Below, piece by piece: positions 38,474-47,500 of a stretch of DNA of 64,000 bases. The position numbers and the translations under genes are program-made. Origin of the DNA: Hyphomicrobiaceae bacterium. Its GTDB lineage: Bacteria > Pseudomonadota > Alphaproteobacteria > Rhizobiales > Hyphomicrobiaceae. Location of the stretch: contig JALHMB010000006.1 of assembly GCA_022844275.1 (NCBI GenBank), positions 447,556 to 511,555 on the forward strand. Direction: 5' to 3'. The notes below the pieces were generated by a model. That model was not told the DNA's origin and made no database searches. It saw only the letters and a program-made list of their open reading frames with translations. Within the stretch, counting starts at the first letter, position 1; every line of letters starts with the position of its first letter.

Positions 38474-38662
38474 TCAGCGGGTGAGCAGGAAGAAGGCCAT
38501 AATAATCAGGATCGCAAGGAACTGCAGACCGACCCGCCAGCGCATGAGCTTCTGGCTCGTACTGGGGCTCGTCCCGCGCATCATGTTCCAGAGGCCGAGA
38601 AGCAGCACCACGAACACCGCCAGCACGGCCAGAGTCGAGAGATGGAACAGAGCCGTGCTCAT
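38474..38662 (-). CDS. Small twin-transmembrane protein (HIG1-like)
   Basis: A 62-residue inner-membrane protein with two hydrophobic helices (LSTLAVLAVFVVLLLGLW and VGLQFLAILIIMAFFLLT) joined by a loop with SQKLMRWRVGLQ, the signature of the HIG1 / twin-transmembrane family. It is commonly next to the PduO-type gene in rhizobia, as here (16-nt gap). ATG 38662 gives the family length. Its role, perhaps in respiratory complexes by analogy with HIG1 proteins, is inferred. Confidence 0.82.
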   Translation of the reverse strand: MSTALFHLSTLAVLAVFVVLLLGLWNMMRGTSPSTSQKLMRWRVGLQFLAILIIMAFFLLTR

Positions 38663-38970
38663 GTGAACTCCATAGGGCGTGATCGCAGCAGATTGGGACG
38701 GGCACCGAGCCTGTGTACAAGCGGGCCAAGCCGGGCAGAACATTAACGGCAATTGCGCCATTGCATGGCAAAACAATTGCCGCAATCATCATGGCAAGAC
38801 AGCTGTTGCTCCTGCTCCGGCAGGAGGCCTGCCATCCGAAAGGCCCGCGTTTGGCGACGAACGAGCATACTGCACAACCGCCGGGACATCCACGCGCGCA
38901 CCTTGCGACGGGATCGCGCTTTCTCGGTGGTGGCGGTGGGGCGCGGAAGCATGGCCTCACCTGTGCAGGC

Positions 38971-40293
38971 ATGACCACAGCGGTGCTCATCGCGCTGACC
39001 GGCGCCACCCCGATCGCCCTCGCTCAACAGACGCCCGGACAGGCCCGCGAGACCCTCGAGAAATCGCGCAAGGAGCTGGATCAGACCCGTCAGCGCACGA
39101 AGGCCCTCGAGAAAAGCGTGGCCGAGATCCAGGCCGAGCGCGAGCGCCTGAGCGACAGCCTGCGCGAGACTGCCCGCATCATCCACGACAGCGAGGCACG
39201 GCTCAGCGAGATCGAGCGCCAACAGGCCGCGCTCGGAGAGCAGGAGCGCAAGATCCGCGACCAGCTTTCCCAACGGCACGGCAAGATCGCTGTCCTGCTC
39301 GCCGCCATGCAGCGCATGGGACGCAATCCGCCGCCGGTCATGATCACGCGGCGCGAGGATGCCCTGCAGATGGTGCGCAGCGCCATGATCCTGGCGCGGG
39401 CCTTCCCCGAGCTTGCCGAGCAGGCGACGATCCTGGGCAGCCGCCTCAGTGAGCTCGTGAAGATCATGGAGGCGAGCAAGGCCCAAAGCACGATCCTGCG
39501 CGCCGAGACCGCCCGCCATGAGATCGAGCGCACGCGCATCGCTCAACTTATCGAGAGCAGGCGCCAGTCCCTTGCTGAGCATCAGCCCGCGCTCGATATA
39601 GCACGCAAGCACGCCGCGGAGACCGCCAAGAGGATCGAAGACCTGACGACATTGATCGCGAGCCTCGATGCGCGGCCAGGTGGCCCTGCCCCAGTGCCGA
39701 TCCAGCCCGGGCCGCCGCCGCTTTCGGCTGAACGGCCTCCGGCTGCCCGGCCCTCCTCTCCCGGTGCGCACGAAGCCCCGGTCGAGGCCAAAGCTGGGCC
39801 TGCCATGGCGCAGCTCGTCCCAAATGCGAGCCAACTGGCGGCTCTGAACGCCGTGCCGATGCGCCCGGCCATCCCGTTCTTGCAGACGAAGGGATCGCTG
39901 CCGCTCCCGGCCCAGGGTAAGAGGGTGCTTGGCTATGGCGACAAGACACAGTTCGGCACCCAGTCCATGGGTATCGTCCTGGAGACACGACACTCCGCCC
40001 AGGTCAGATCGCCAAGCGACGGCTCAGTCCTCTGGGCGGGACCATTTCGCACATGGGGCCAGCTCTTGATAATTAATGCAGAGGACGGCTATCATATCCT
40101 GCTGGCGGGCTTATCTCAGATCGATGTTCAGGTCGGTCAATTCGTTCTCGCCGGCGAGCCAATCGGGCTCATGAGCGCCGCGCCCCGGTCGCAGTCGGCG
40201 AAGTCGGAAGGCAATGCTCCAGTACTCTACGTAGAGTTCCGGAAGGACAATCGACCTATCGACCCCGATCCCTGGTGGGCCGTACGCTCTTAG
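38971..40293 (+). CDS. envC: Murein hydrolase activator EnvC family (degenerate LytM)
   Basis: About 440 residues. A signal sequence (MTTAVLIALTGATPIALAQQ) is followed by a coiled coil (about 20-230: ETLEKSRKELDQTRQRTKAL and AEIQAERERLSDSLRET), a Pro/Ala-rich linker, and a C-terminal LytM domain (GIVLETRHSAQVRSPSDGSV, then LYVEFRKDNRPIDPDPW). The zinc-binding histidines of active M23 peptidases are missing (for example LLAGLS where HxH is expected), so it should activate amidases at the division site instead of cutting peptidoglycan. ATG 38971 was chosen as the start of the signal peptide; the frame stays open 258 nt upstream. ctpA follows closely. Confidence 0.87.
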   Translation: MTTAVLIALTGATPIALAQQTPGQARETLEKSRKELDQTRQRTKALEKSVAEIQAERERLSDSLRETARIIHDSEARLSEIERQQAALGEQERKIRDQLSQRHGKIAVLLAAMQRMGRNPPPVMITRREDALQMVRSAMILARAFPELAEQATILGSRLSELVKIMEASKAQSTILRAETARHEIERTRIAQLIESRRQSLAEHQPALDIARKHAAETAKRIEDLTTLIASLDARPGGPAPVPIQPGPPPLSAERPPAARPSSPGAHEAPVEAKAGPAMAQLVPNASQLAALNAVPMRPAIPFLQTKGSLPLPAQGKRVLGYGDKTQFGTQSMGIVLETRHSAQVRSPSDGSVLWAGPFRTWGQLLIINAEDGYHILLAGLSQIDVQVGQFVLAGEPIGLMSAAPRSQSAKSEGNAPVLYVEFRKDNRPIDPDPWWAVRS

Positions 40294-40305
40294 AGGGTGC
40301 AAAGA

Positions 40306-41670
40306 ATGAAGACAAAAGCGGACTACGCATTCTGGACGTTTGTCACGTTGTCGGCAGTGGCCGGCCTGACGACCGTGGTTAACGTCACGCGCACCTACTC
40401 CGCGACGTCCAGCAACAGCGAGATCTACAAGCAGCTCGACCTGTTCGGCGACGTGCTCGAGCGCGTGCGCACCGACTACGTCGAGAAGCCGGACGACTCG
40501 AAACTCATCGAGAGTGCCATCAACGGCATGCTTAGCTCGCTCGATCCGCACTCGGCCTTCCTCAACCGCAAGCACTTCAATGACATGCAAGTGCAGACGC
40601 GGGGTGAGTTCGGTGGCCTCGGTATCGAGGTCACGATGGAGAACAACATCGTCAAAGTTGTCGCTCCGATCGACGACACGCCAGCCGCCCGCGCCGGCGT
40701 CATGGCCAATGACCTGATTACCCATCTCGACGGTGATCAGATCGTCGGCCTGACGCTCGAGCAGGCCGTCGAGAAGATGCGCGGCAAGGTCGGCACGCCG
40801 ATTACGCTTACCATCCAGCGGAAAGGTAACGACGAGCCGATCGAGCTGCGCATCGTGCGCGACCGTATCCGGATCAATGCCGTGCGGGCTCGCGCGGAGG
40901 GTGATGTCGCCTATATCCGTATCACCACGTTCAACGAGCAGACGCACGCCAATCTCGTCTCCTCGGTCGAGCGCCTCAAGAAAGAGATCGGCCCGAACCT
41001 GAAGGGTTACGTGATCGATCTCAGGAACAATCCCGGCGGCCTGCTCGACCAGGCGATCGCCGTGACCGACGACTTCCTCGAGCGCGGCGCCATCGTGCTG
41101 ACCAAGGGCCGCAACCTCGAGGAGACGCAACGCTCGAATGCGCGCTCCGGCGACATCACCGACGGCAAGCGGATTCTGGTGCTGATCAACGGCGGCTCGG
41201 CATCAGCTTCCGAGATCGTGGCCGGTGCGCTGCAGGATCATAGCCGTGCCCTCGTGATCGGCAGCCGCTCGTTCGGCAAGGGATCGGTGCAGACCATCAT
41301 CCCGCTCGGCCAGAACGGCGCCATCCGCCTGACGACGGCGCGCTACTACACGCCGTCCGGCCGCTCGATCCAGGCGAAGGGTATCGACCCCGATGTCGTC
41401 GTCGAGCAGGAGCTGCCCGAGGAGCTCAAGGCGCGCGCGAGCAAGGAGAAGCCGCGTGGCGAGGCGAGCCTGCGCGGGCATCTCAAGGGCGATGCGGCGA
41501 AGGAGGGCAAGGAGGAGTCGGGCTCGAACTCCTTCGTACCGCCCGAGGCGGACAAGGACACTCAGCTCCAGTATGCGCTGAAGCTCATGCGCGGCGAGAT
41601 TCCTGAGCCGCCGCCGCGGCCGGCCGAGTCGACCACGACGGAAGCCCCGGCGGGCACGACCAAGAACTAA
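40306..41670 (+). CDS. ctpA: C-terminal processing peptidase (S41A, CtpA)
   Basis: A 454-residue periplasmic serine protease. A membrane anchor (DYAFWTFVTLSAVAGLTTVV) precedes a PDZ domain (about 85-175: GGLGIEVTMENNIVKVVAPI) and the S41 core, with the catalytic serine in GGSASASEIVAGAL and lysine in RSFGKGSVQT. A lysine/serine-rich tail extends beyond the usual C-terminus. It trims tails of envelope and peptidoglycan-related proteins. ATG 40306 lies 12 nt after the envC stop; the pair envC-ctpA is conserved in Hyphomicrobiales. Confidence 0.95.
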   Translation: MKTKADYAFWTFVTLSAVAGLTTVVNVTRTYSATSSNSEIYKQLDLFGDVLERVRTDYVEKPDDSKLIESAINGMLSSLDPHSAFLNRKHFNDMQVQTRGEFGGLGIEVTMENNIVKVVAPIDDTPAARAGVMANDLITHLDGDQIVGLTLEQAVEKMRGKVGTPITLTIQRKGNDEPIELRIVRDRIRINAVRARAEGDVAYIRITTFNEQTHANLVSSVERLKKEIGPNLKGYVIDLRNNPGGLLDQAIAVTDDFLERGAIVLTKGRNLEETQRSNARSGDITDGKRILVLINGGSASASEIVAGALQDHSRALVIGSRSFGKGSVQTIIPLGQNGAIRLTTARYYTPSGRSIQAKGIDPDVVVEQELPEELKARASKEKPRGEASLRGHLKGDAAKEGKEESGSNSFVPPEADKDTQLQYALKLMRGEIPEPPPRPAESTTTEAPAGTTKN

Positions 41671-41700
41671 TCAAGGCGCTAAGCCGCACAGAAGAATAAG

Positions 41701-41737
41701 ACGTCAACGCCCAGGCCTTCGGTCTGGGCGTTGACGT
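41701..41737 (+). other. Perfect 14-bp hairpin directly before a ribosome-binding site
   Basis: ACGTCAACGCCCAG, loop GCCTTCGGT, CTGGGCGTTGACGT. No T-run follows; GGGAGGAAA and ATG 41754 come within 17 nt. It is 30 nt after the ctpA stop. It could be a ctpA 3' end structure or a translational or RNA-stability element for the next gene. Confidence 0.65.
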
Positions 41738-41753
41738 ATGAGGGAGGAAACAA

Positions 41754-42590
41754 ATGAATGCGCCGCGCCTGCAGACGATCATCGTCGACAGCGTGACCCA
41801 CCTCGCGCCCGCGCATCACGGCGCGGTCGTCTACGCGGCCTCGCACGGCGGCACCTATGCCGCTGCGTATGCCGCTGGAAAGGGCATCGCCGCCGTCATC
41901 CTCAATGATGCCGGCATCGGCCGCGAGCGCGCCGGCGTCGCCGGCCTCGACCTGCTCGCGGATCTTGGCGTACCGGCCGGCGCGATCGCCCACACCAGCG
42001 CGCGTATCGGCGATGGCAATGACGGCGTGGCGCGCGGCGTTCTCTCGACGGTCAATGCACCCGCCTCAGGCTATGGCCTCGCCCCCGGCATGAGCTGCCG
42101 CGAGGCCCTCGAACGGCTCGCGGCGGTCGCCCTTGTGCCCGCACCCAAGCCGTCGCCTGCCGATGAAGCGCGCCACGAGATCGCTTCCGCAGTTCTTCCC
42201 GGCGCGAAAGTGATCGTGATCGATTCAGCAAGCCTCGTGTCGCCGGCCGATGCCGGCGCGGTGGTCGTGACGGCCTCGCATGGCGGTCTGCTCGGCGGCA
42301 AACCGGAGACGGCGATTAAGATCCCTGTGTTCTCGGCCGTTTACAACGACGCTGCGATTGGCATGGACCGCGCAGGTATCTGCCGCCTGCCCGCGCTCGA
42401 TGCACGCGGGATCGCAGGGGCTTGCGTCTCGGCCTTCTCGGCCCGCATCGGCGATGGCATTTCAACCTACCGCGACGGCTTCATCAGCACGCTTAACGAG
42501 ACGGCTCAGCGCCACGGCGGCAAGATCGGCCAGTCGGCTGCCGCGTTCTGCGATCTCATGCTGATCGCAGCGCGCAGCAGGGCCGCTTAG
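41754..42590 (+). CDS. Unrecognised protein with a tandem internal duplication
   Basis: 278 residues; I do not recognise the family. The two halves (about 8-125 and 152-270) repeat the same motifs: ASHGG (29-33 / 174-178), NDAGIG / NDAAIG (51-56 / 198-203), RAG, LD, SARIGDG (82-88 / 229-235) and STVNAPASGYG / STLNETAQRHG (98 / 245). The offset is a constant 147 residues over most of the length. No signal peptide or membrane segment is seen. The His-Gly-Gly and Asn-Asp-Ala repeats look like active or binding sites. GGGAGGAAA gives a strong start. A TPP enzyme follows 92 nt downstream, suggesting a shared pathway. Confidence 0.8.
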   Translation: MNAPRLQTIIVDSVTHLAPAHHGAVVYAASHGGTYAAAYAAGKGIAAVILNDAGIGRERAGVAGLDLLADLGVPAGAIAHTSARIGDGNDGVARGVLSTVNAPASGYGLAPGMSCREALERLAAVALVPAPKPSPADEARHEIASAVLPGAKVIVIDSASLVSPADAGAVVVTASHGGLLGGKPETAIKIPVFSAVYNDAAIGMDRAGICRLPALDARGIAGACVSAFSARIGDGISTYRDGFISTLNETAQRHGGKIGQSAAAFCDLMLIAARSRAA

Positions 42591-42682
42591 GCGCGCTTCG
42601 CACTGCAAAACAGCTCGCGGTCGACAAGGCGTGCCCGCGTCTGCGATCTTCCGCCACTCACCTCATTGCGAAAGGCATTCCC

Positions 42683-44431
42683 ATGAATACCCCGACGCCC
42701 AACTCGACGCGCCGCATGACCGGCGGCCAAGCGCTCGCCGAGATGCTGAAGCTCTCGGGCATCGGGCCGATGTTCGGCATGGGCGGCTTCCAGCTCCTTC
42801 CCTTCTACGAAGCCTGCCGCGCGCTCGGCCTCAAGCACGCGCTCATCAATGACGAGCGCGCGGGCGCCTTCGCTGCCGATGCCTACGCGAAGGTCACGAA
42901 CCGTCCCGGCGTTTGCGACGGCACGCTCGGACCCGGCGCAACGAACCTCGTCACGGGTCTCATCGAGAGCCTCAACGCGGGCCTGCCCATGATCGTCATC
43001 ACGGGCGACGCCAATCGCGAGCACGCGACGAAGAACATGACGCAGGAGGCGCGCCAGATCGAGATCCTGCGCCCGGCCGTCAAAGAGGTCATCCGCGTCG
43101 AAGTCATCAAGCGCCTGCCCGAGCATGTGCGCCGCGCTTTCGCCGTCGCGACGAGCGGGCGACCCGGTCCCGTGCTCATCAACGTGCCGGAGGATGTCGC
43201 GCACGCCGAGCACGACTTCGATGCGAGCGACTTCTGGGTGGATGACACGACGCTGAAAGCCCAGGCACGGCGCACGCGTCCGGACGGCAGCGAGGTCGAG
43301 AAAGCGGCCGCGATGCTTGCACGCGCCGAACGGCCGCTGATCCTCGCCGGCGGCGGTATCCACATCTCGGAAGCCTATGCGGCCCTTCAGAGCTTCTCCG
43401 AGGCGTACGGTATTCCTGTAGCACACACAATGTCGGGCAAGGGCGCGATCGCGTGCACACATCCGAACTCGGCGGGCCTCTTCGGCCGCTATGACCGCAT
43501 TGCCAACGAGCTGATCGCAGCTTCGGATTGCCTGCTCGTCGTCGGCTGCAAGCTCGGCGAGATCGCGACCAAGCGCTTCGCGCTCATTCCGCCGGGCAAG
43601 CCGGTCATCCACGTCGAGATCAACCCGGAGGAGATCGGCCGCACGACGCGGACCTCCGTCGCGCTTGCGGGCGATGCGCGCCTGACGCTGCTCGATCTCG
43701 CCGCAGCACTCGGATCGGGGACAGCAGCGGCTGCAAAGCGTGCTGGCTATCTCGCCGAGTTGCCGAAGCGCATGGCCGAGTGGCGCCGCGGTGCAGCCGA
43801 TCGGCTCGAGTCCAAGGAAGTGCCGATCAACGTCGGCCGCCTCATGCACGAGATCAACGGCATAATTCCCGCCGACGGCATTCTCGTTGCGGATGGCGGC
43901 TTCGCCGGCCACTGGGGTGGACTCATGTTCGACACGAAGGCTGCGGGGCGGCACTTCCTGCCCGATCGCGGCTTTGCGTCGATCGGTTACGGTGTGCCGG
44001 GCGGCATCGGCGCGCAGATCGGTGCCGGCCCCAAGCGCCGCGTGATCGCACTCACAGGCGACGGCGGCTTCAACATGAGCCTCGGCGAATTGGAGACCGC
44101 GCGACGCCTCGGCGCGAGCTTCGTCGCGATCGTCTTCAACAATGCGGCTTCGGGTTATGTGAAGGCACTCCAGCACGCCGTCTACGGTCCGGGTAACTAC
44201 CAGTCCTCGGATCTCATCGAGATGGACTATGCCGCGATCGCGCGCGGCTTTGGCTGCCACGGCGTGCGCGTTACTGATCCGGAGAATCTGTCGTCCGCGA
44301 TCCGCGAGGGTTTGGAGAACACATCGACGCCGACCGTGCTCGACTGCATCGTCACGCGCGATCCGGCGCGGATGCTGCCCGCGGCCGACAACCGCACGCT
44401 CAAGGTTCAGAAGGGCGATCGACCGGTTTGA
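42683..44431 (+). CDS. Thiamine-pyrophosphate-binding enzyme (acetolactate synthase-like)
   Basis: A 582-residue enzyme of the acetolactate synthase / decarboxylase superfamily. The PYR-domain glutamate is in LINDERAGAFAADAYAK. The central domain has RPLILAGGGIHISEAYAAL and DCLLVVGCKLGEIATKRF. The TPP/Mg motif runs from TGDGGFNMSLGELETARRL to the distal FNNAASGYVK. MFGMGGFQLLPFYEA replaces the usual glycine-rich start of the PYR domain. It has no small subunit next to it, so branched-chain synthesis is unlikely. GAAAGG precedes ATG 42683. The preceding duplicated-domain protein is its probable partner. Confidence 0.86.
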   Translation: MNTPTPNSTRRMTGGQALAEMLKLSGIGPMFGMGGFQLLPFYEACRALGLKHALINDERAGAFAADAYAKVTNRPGVCDGTLGPGATNLVTGLIESLNAGLPMIVITGDANREHATKNMTQEARQIEILRPAVKEVIRVEVIKRLPEHVRRAFAVATSGRPGPVLINVPEDVAHAEHDFDASDFWVDDTTLKAQARRTRPDGSEVEKAAAMLARAERPLILAGGGIHISEAYAALQSFSEAYGIPVAHTMSGKGAIACTHPNSAGLFGRYDRIANELIAASDCLLVVGCKLGEIATKRFALIPPGKPVIHVEINPEEIGRTTRTSVALAGDARLTLLDLAAALGSGTAAAAKRAGYLAELPKRMAEWRRGAADRLESKEVPINVGRLMHEINGIIPADGILVADGGFAGHWGGLMFDTKAAGRHFLPDRGFASIGYGVPGGIGAQIGAGPKRRVIALTGDGGFNMSLGELETARRLGASFVAIVFNNAASGYVKALQHAVYGPGNYQSSDLIEMDYAAIARGFGCHGVRVTDPENLSSAIREGLENTSTPTVLDCIVTRDPARMLPAADNRTLKVQKGDRPV

Positions 44432-44466
44432 ATACCGCCAAGTTTCGGCGTCGGTGTTTGTAGCTG

Positions 44467-44511
44467 CCCCTCATCCCGACGTTCTCCCCGCACGCGGGGA
44501 GAAGGGGAAAG
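44467..44511. repeat. CCCCTCA..TTCTCCCCGC..GCGGGGAGAAGGGG palindromic repeat
   Basis: CCCCTCATCCCGACGTTCTC, then CCCGC, loop AC, GCGGGGAGAA and GGGGAAAG. The core stem TTCTCCCCGC/GCGGGGAGAA is perfect (10 bp). It lies in the 84-nt gap between the convergent TPP-enzyme gene and the coiled-coil gene. Nearly identical to the copy at 59476-59520. Confidence 0.8.
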
Positions 44512-44515
44512 TCTT

Positions 44516-47500
44516 TCACGCCAGCCGCCCTGCAGCGTGGGCGAGGAAGAGGTAAACGCGCCCGCCGTCCGATACGACGTAGGACTGCGTGAGGCGACCG
44601 CTACCATCCTGCTGGTCGGCCTCGCGTAGCACGTGCTCGAAGTCGAGAAGATAGCGGTCGACAGTCCCCTTGAAGGGGGCCTCGGAACGATAGCGACGCT
44701 GCACGTCATCGAAGATCGAGCGGCCTTCGTTCGAGTAGATGCTGCGGACCATGATGCCACGCTGTCCCGTACGGAAGCGCGACCAGATTGCGGCCGCCGT
44801 CGTCGCATCGAGCGAACGCGCAATCCCCGGCACATTGATGCCGGGATCGGGCGGTGGCGCCTGGGCGGCGGCGGTGGCGCGCTCGGCCTCTTCCTCAGAG
44901 GCGCGCGCGAGGAGATCGCCAAGCTTCCAGCCCTCGCGGCCCGCGCTTCCAGCGCTGCGCGACGGCGCTTCAATTGGTGCAGCCGGACGTGCCGTCTGCT
45001 GATGGCCGTGGTTAGCTGCCGCGTGCGCACTCTGATGGCTCGAGGGCGGCGGGAGCTGCGCGGGCGGAGAAATATCGCGGCGCCCACTCTCGCGGATGGT
45101 CAGGCTTGAAAGCTGCTGCAGCGCGCGGAGCTGCTCCTGCAGCACCCGCTTCATGCCGTCGGTGCTGGCGCGCGTCGTATCGGGCAGACGCTCGAGCTGA
45201 TCGCGCAGGCGGCCCTGTTCTGCTTCGAGATCCGAAAGCGCCGCGCGGGCGCGCACGCGCATGTCCTCTGAGGTTGCATTGAAGCGGCTCGACAGCGTGC
45301 CGATATGCTCGTTGACCTCGCGCGAGACATTCGAGAACTTGGCGCGCAGCTCCTCGAGCGCGCGATCGGTCTCGGTGCCGGCCGACGTGCGCAGGCGATC
45401 CATCTCGGTCAGCGCGAGGCGTGCCTGCTCCTTTGCGCCGCGCGTGAGCTGCTCGCCCACTTGCTTCGCCCGCGTCTCCGCTTCGGCGAAGGAGCCTTCG
45501 AGCTGCGTCGAGTACCCGCGCATGACGCGATCGATGTCGCCGGTCTTCCCGGCGAGCGACTCAAGCGTGGTCGAAAGATCCTCCTGGCGCGCCTGGAGCG
45601 TGCGGTCGATGCGCGTGTTGGCGGACTCAAGCGCGTGCGCCGCCGTCATGATCACCTTGCCCTGGGCTTCGAAGCGGCCGGTGACGCTGTTGATCTGGCT
45701 GAGCAGGCCTTCCGACACGTGCTTCAGCATGTCGGCCTGGTTGGCGAGCCCCTCGATGGCGGACATTGACTGGCGGGTCACGGCCTCGCTCGCACGGCGC
45801 ACGGCCTGCACACCTTCAAGCACCTGGCCGTCGAAGGCCTCGGCCTGGCTGCCGAGTACATTGCCGATCTGGGCGGCGTGGCCTTCGAGGGCTTCGGTGA
45901 GAGCGAGCGCCTTGTCGGCCACAGCGCCGTCGATTGCGAGCGTCGAGCGCAGGATGCTCTCGTCGAAAAGCTTGAGGCGATCGGAAAAGGCGTCGTCGAG
46001 AACCTTCGTGCGCTCGATGAGCTGGCGGTCGATCGCTTCCTGGCGGCTCGCCATGGTCGCCTCGAGCGCACCCGCGAACTGCTCGAAGACGGACTGCAGG
46101 TTCTCGGTGCGAAGCGCGATACCCTCATCGATCTTCTGTGCGCGCTCGTCGAACGTGAGCGCGAGGCGCTCGGCATGGCCGTCCAGAGCGGACTCGATCC
46201 GTTTCGAGCCGTCGGCCATCTCGACCGACATGCGCTCGAATGAGAGACGCAGATTCTCGGTCCGCTGTTCGAGCGCCACGGCGAGCGTCGACGTGAAGTC
46301 CTCGAAGACGTGCTCGATCTTGGCGGTCTGGCTGCCGAGCTTGCTGGAGACGCTCTCGGCCGTGGAAGCGAGCGAGGTCTCGAGCGCGACGAGATTCTGC
46401 CCGGCCCCCTCGATGAAGCCCGCGAGCTTCTGCTGCTGCTGGCCGAGCTTGTCGACCAGCGAGGGGATCTCGGTGCCGATTTCCTTCAGCGCGCGATTGA
46501 CGCGCTCGCTGGTCTGCAGCAGCGCCGTGCGCTCGCCGGAAAGCTCGCCGAGCAGGCCACGGATGCGATGCTCGTTCTCGCTGTAGGCGCGTTCGAGCGC
46601 GGCCACCTCGCTGTGCACGAGCGCTTCGAGCTCGCCGGCGCGTCCCAGCGCGCGCGAGACCGCCTCGTTCATGAACGAGACCTGCCGACGCACGGCCTGT
46701 CCGACCGAGGCGATCTGCTGCTCGGCCATGCGGTCGGGCTCGGCGAGGCGGATCGCCACCTCGGTCATGGCCGAGGACATGAGGCGCAGCTCCTGGGCGC
46801 GCCAGATGAGGTAGGCGAGGAACCAGAAGAGCGTGATCGGGATGAGGATCGTCGCGGCGAGCGTGATCGCCGTCGGCCGCGACAGCATCTCCATGAAGGT
46901 CGGCGCGCGCGCGAACTCGGGCGCCAGCATGGCCCAGCCGAGCAGAAGGCTGAGTAGGCCCCACACGCCGCTCGCGATTGCCGCGATGGTCATCGGCCGC
47001 TGCGAGGGCTTCTGCTGCAGGGCATAGATCAGGCCGCCGATCGACGGCACATCGTCGTTGGCGGCAACGGTCGTGCGTGAGGGCCCGGCAGCGCGCCGGC
47101 GCGGATTGCGGCTGGAGCTGCCATTGCCGGAGCCGCGGCCGGCTTCGCTTGCCGGCTCAGGTGGCGGCGCGGGAACGGCAGGTGGCGCCTTTGGATGCCC
47201 GTCGGACTTGAGATCCGGTTTGGCGTCCGACTTGGGCTCTGCTTTCGCGATGGGCGGCAGCTTGGGTGGTGCCTGCGATGGACCACCTGAGGCCACCTTG
47301 GGAGCTGGCTTCGACGATGCGCCACCAAGCGTGGGCGGCTGAGGTGCGGGCGAGTTTGGAGCTTTAGGAGAAGACCCCGAGACGATGCGGGGCAATCCGC
47401 CGACGTCGCCGGATGGCTTGAGCGCAGGCGGCGCTTCGGGCTGGCTCTTTGGCGCGGATGATGCCGTGGCTGCTGGTGCTACGTTGTCGGCAGACGCTGC

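Noticed and set aside
42587..44260. 557-codon minus-strand frame opposite the second TPP enzyme
   Set aside because: Antisense shadow without recognisable motifs.
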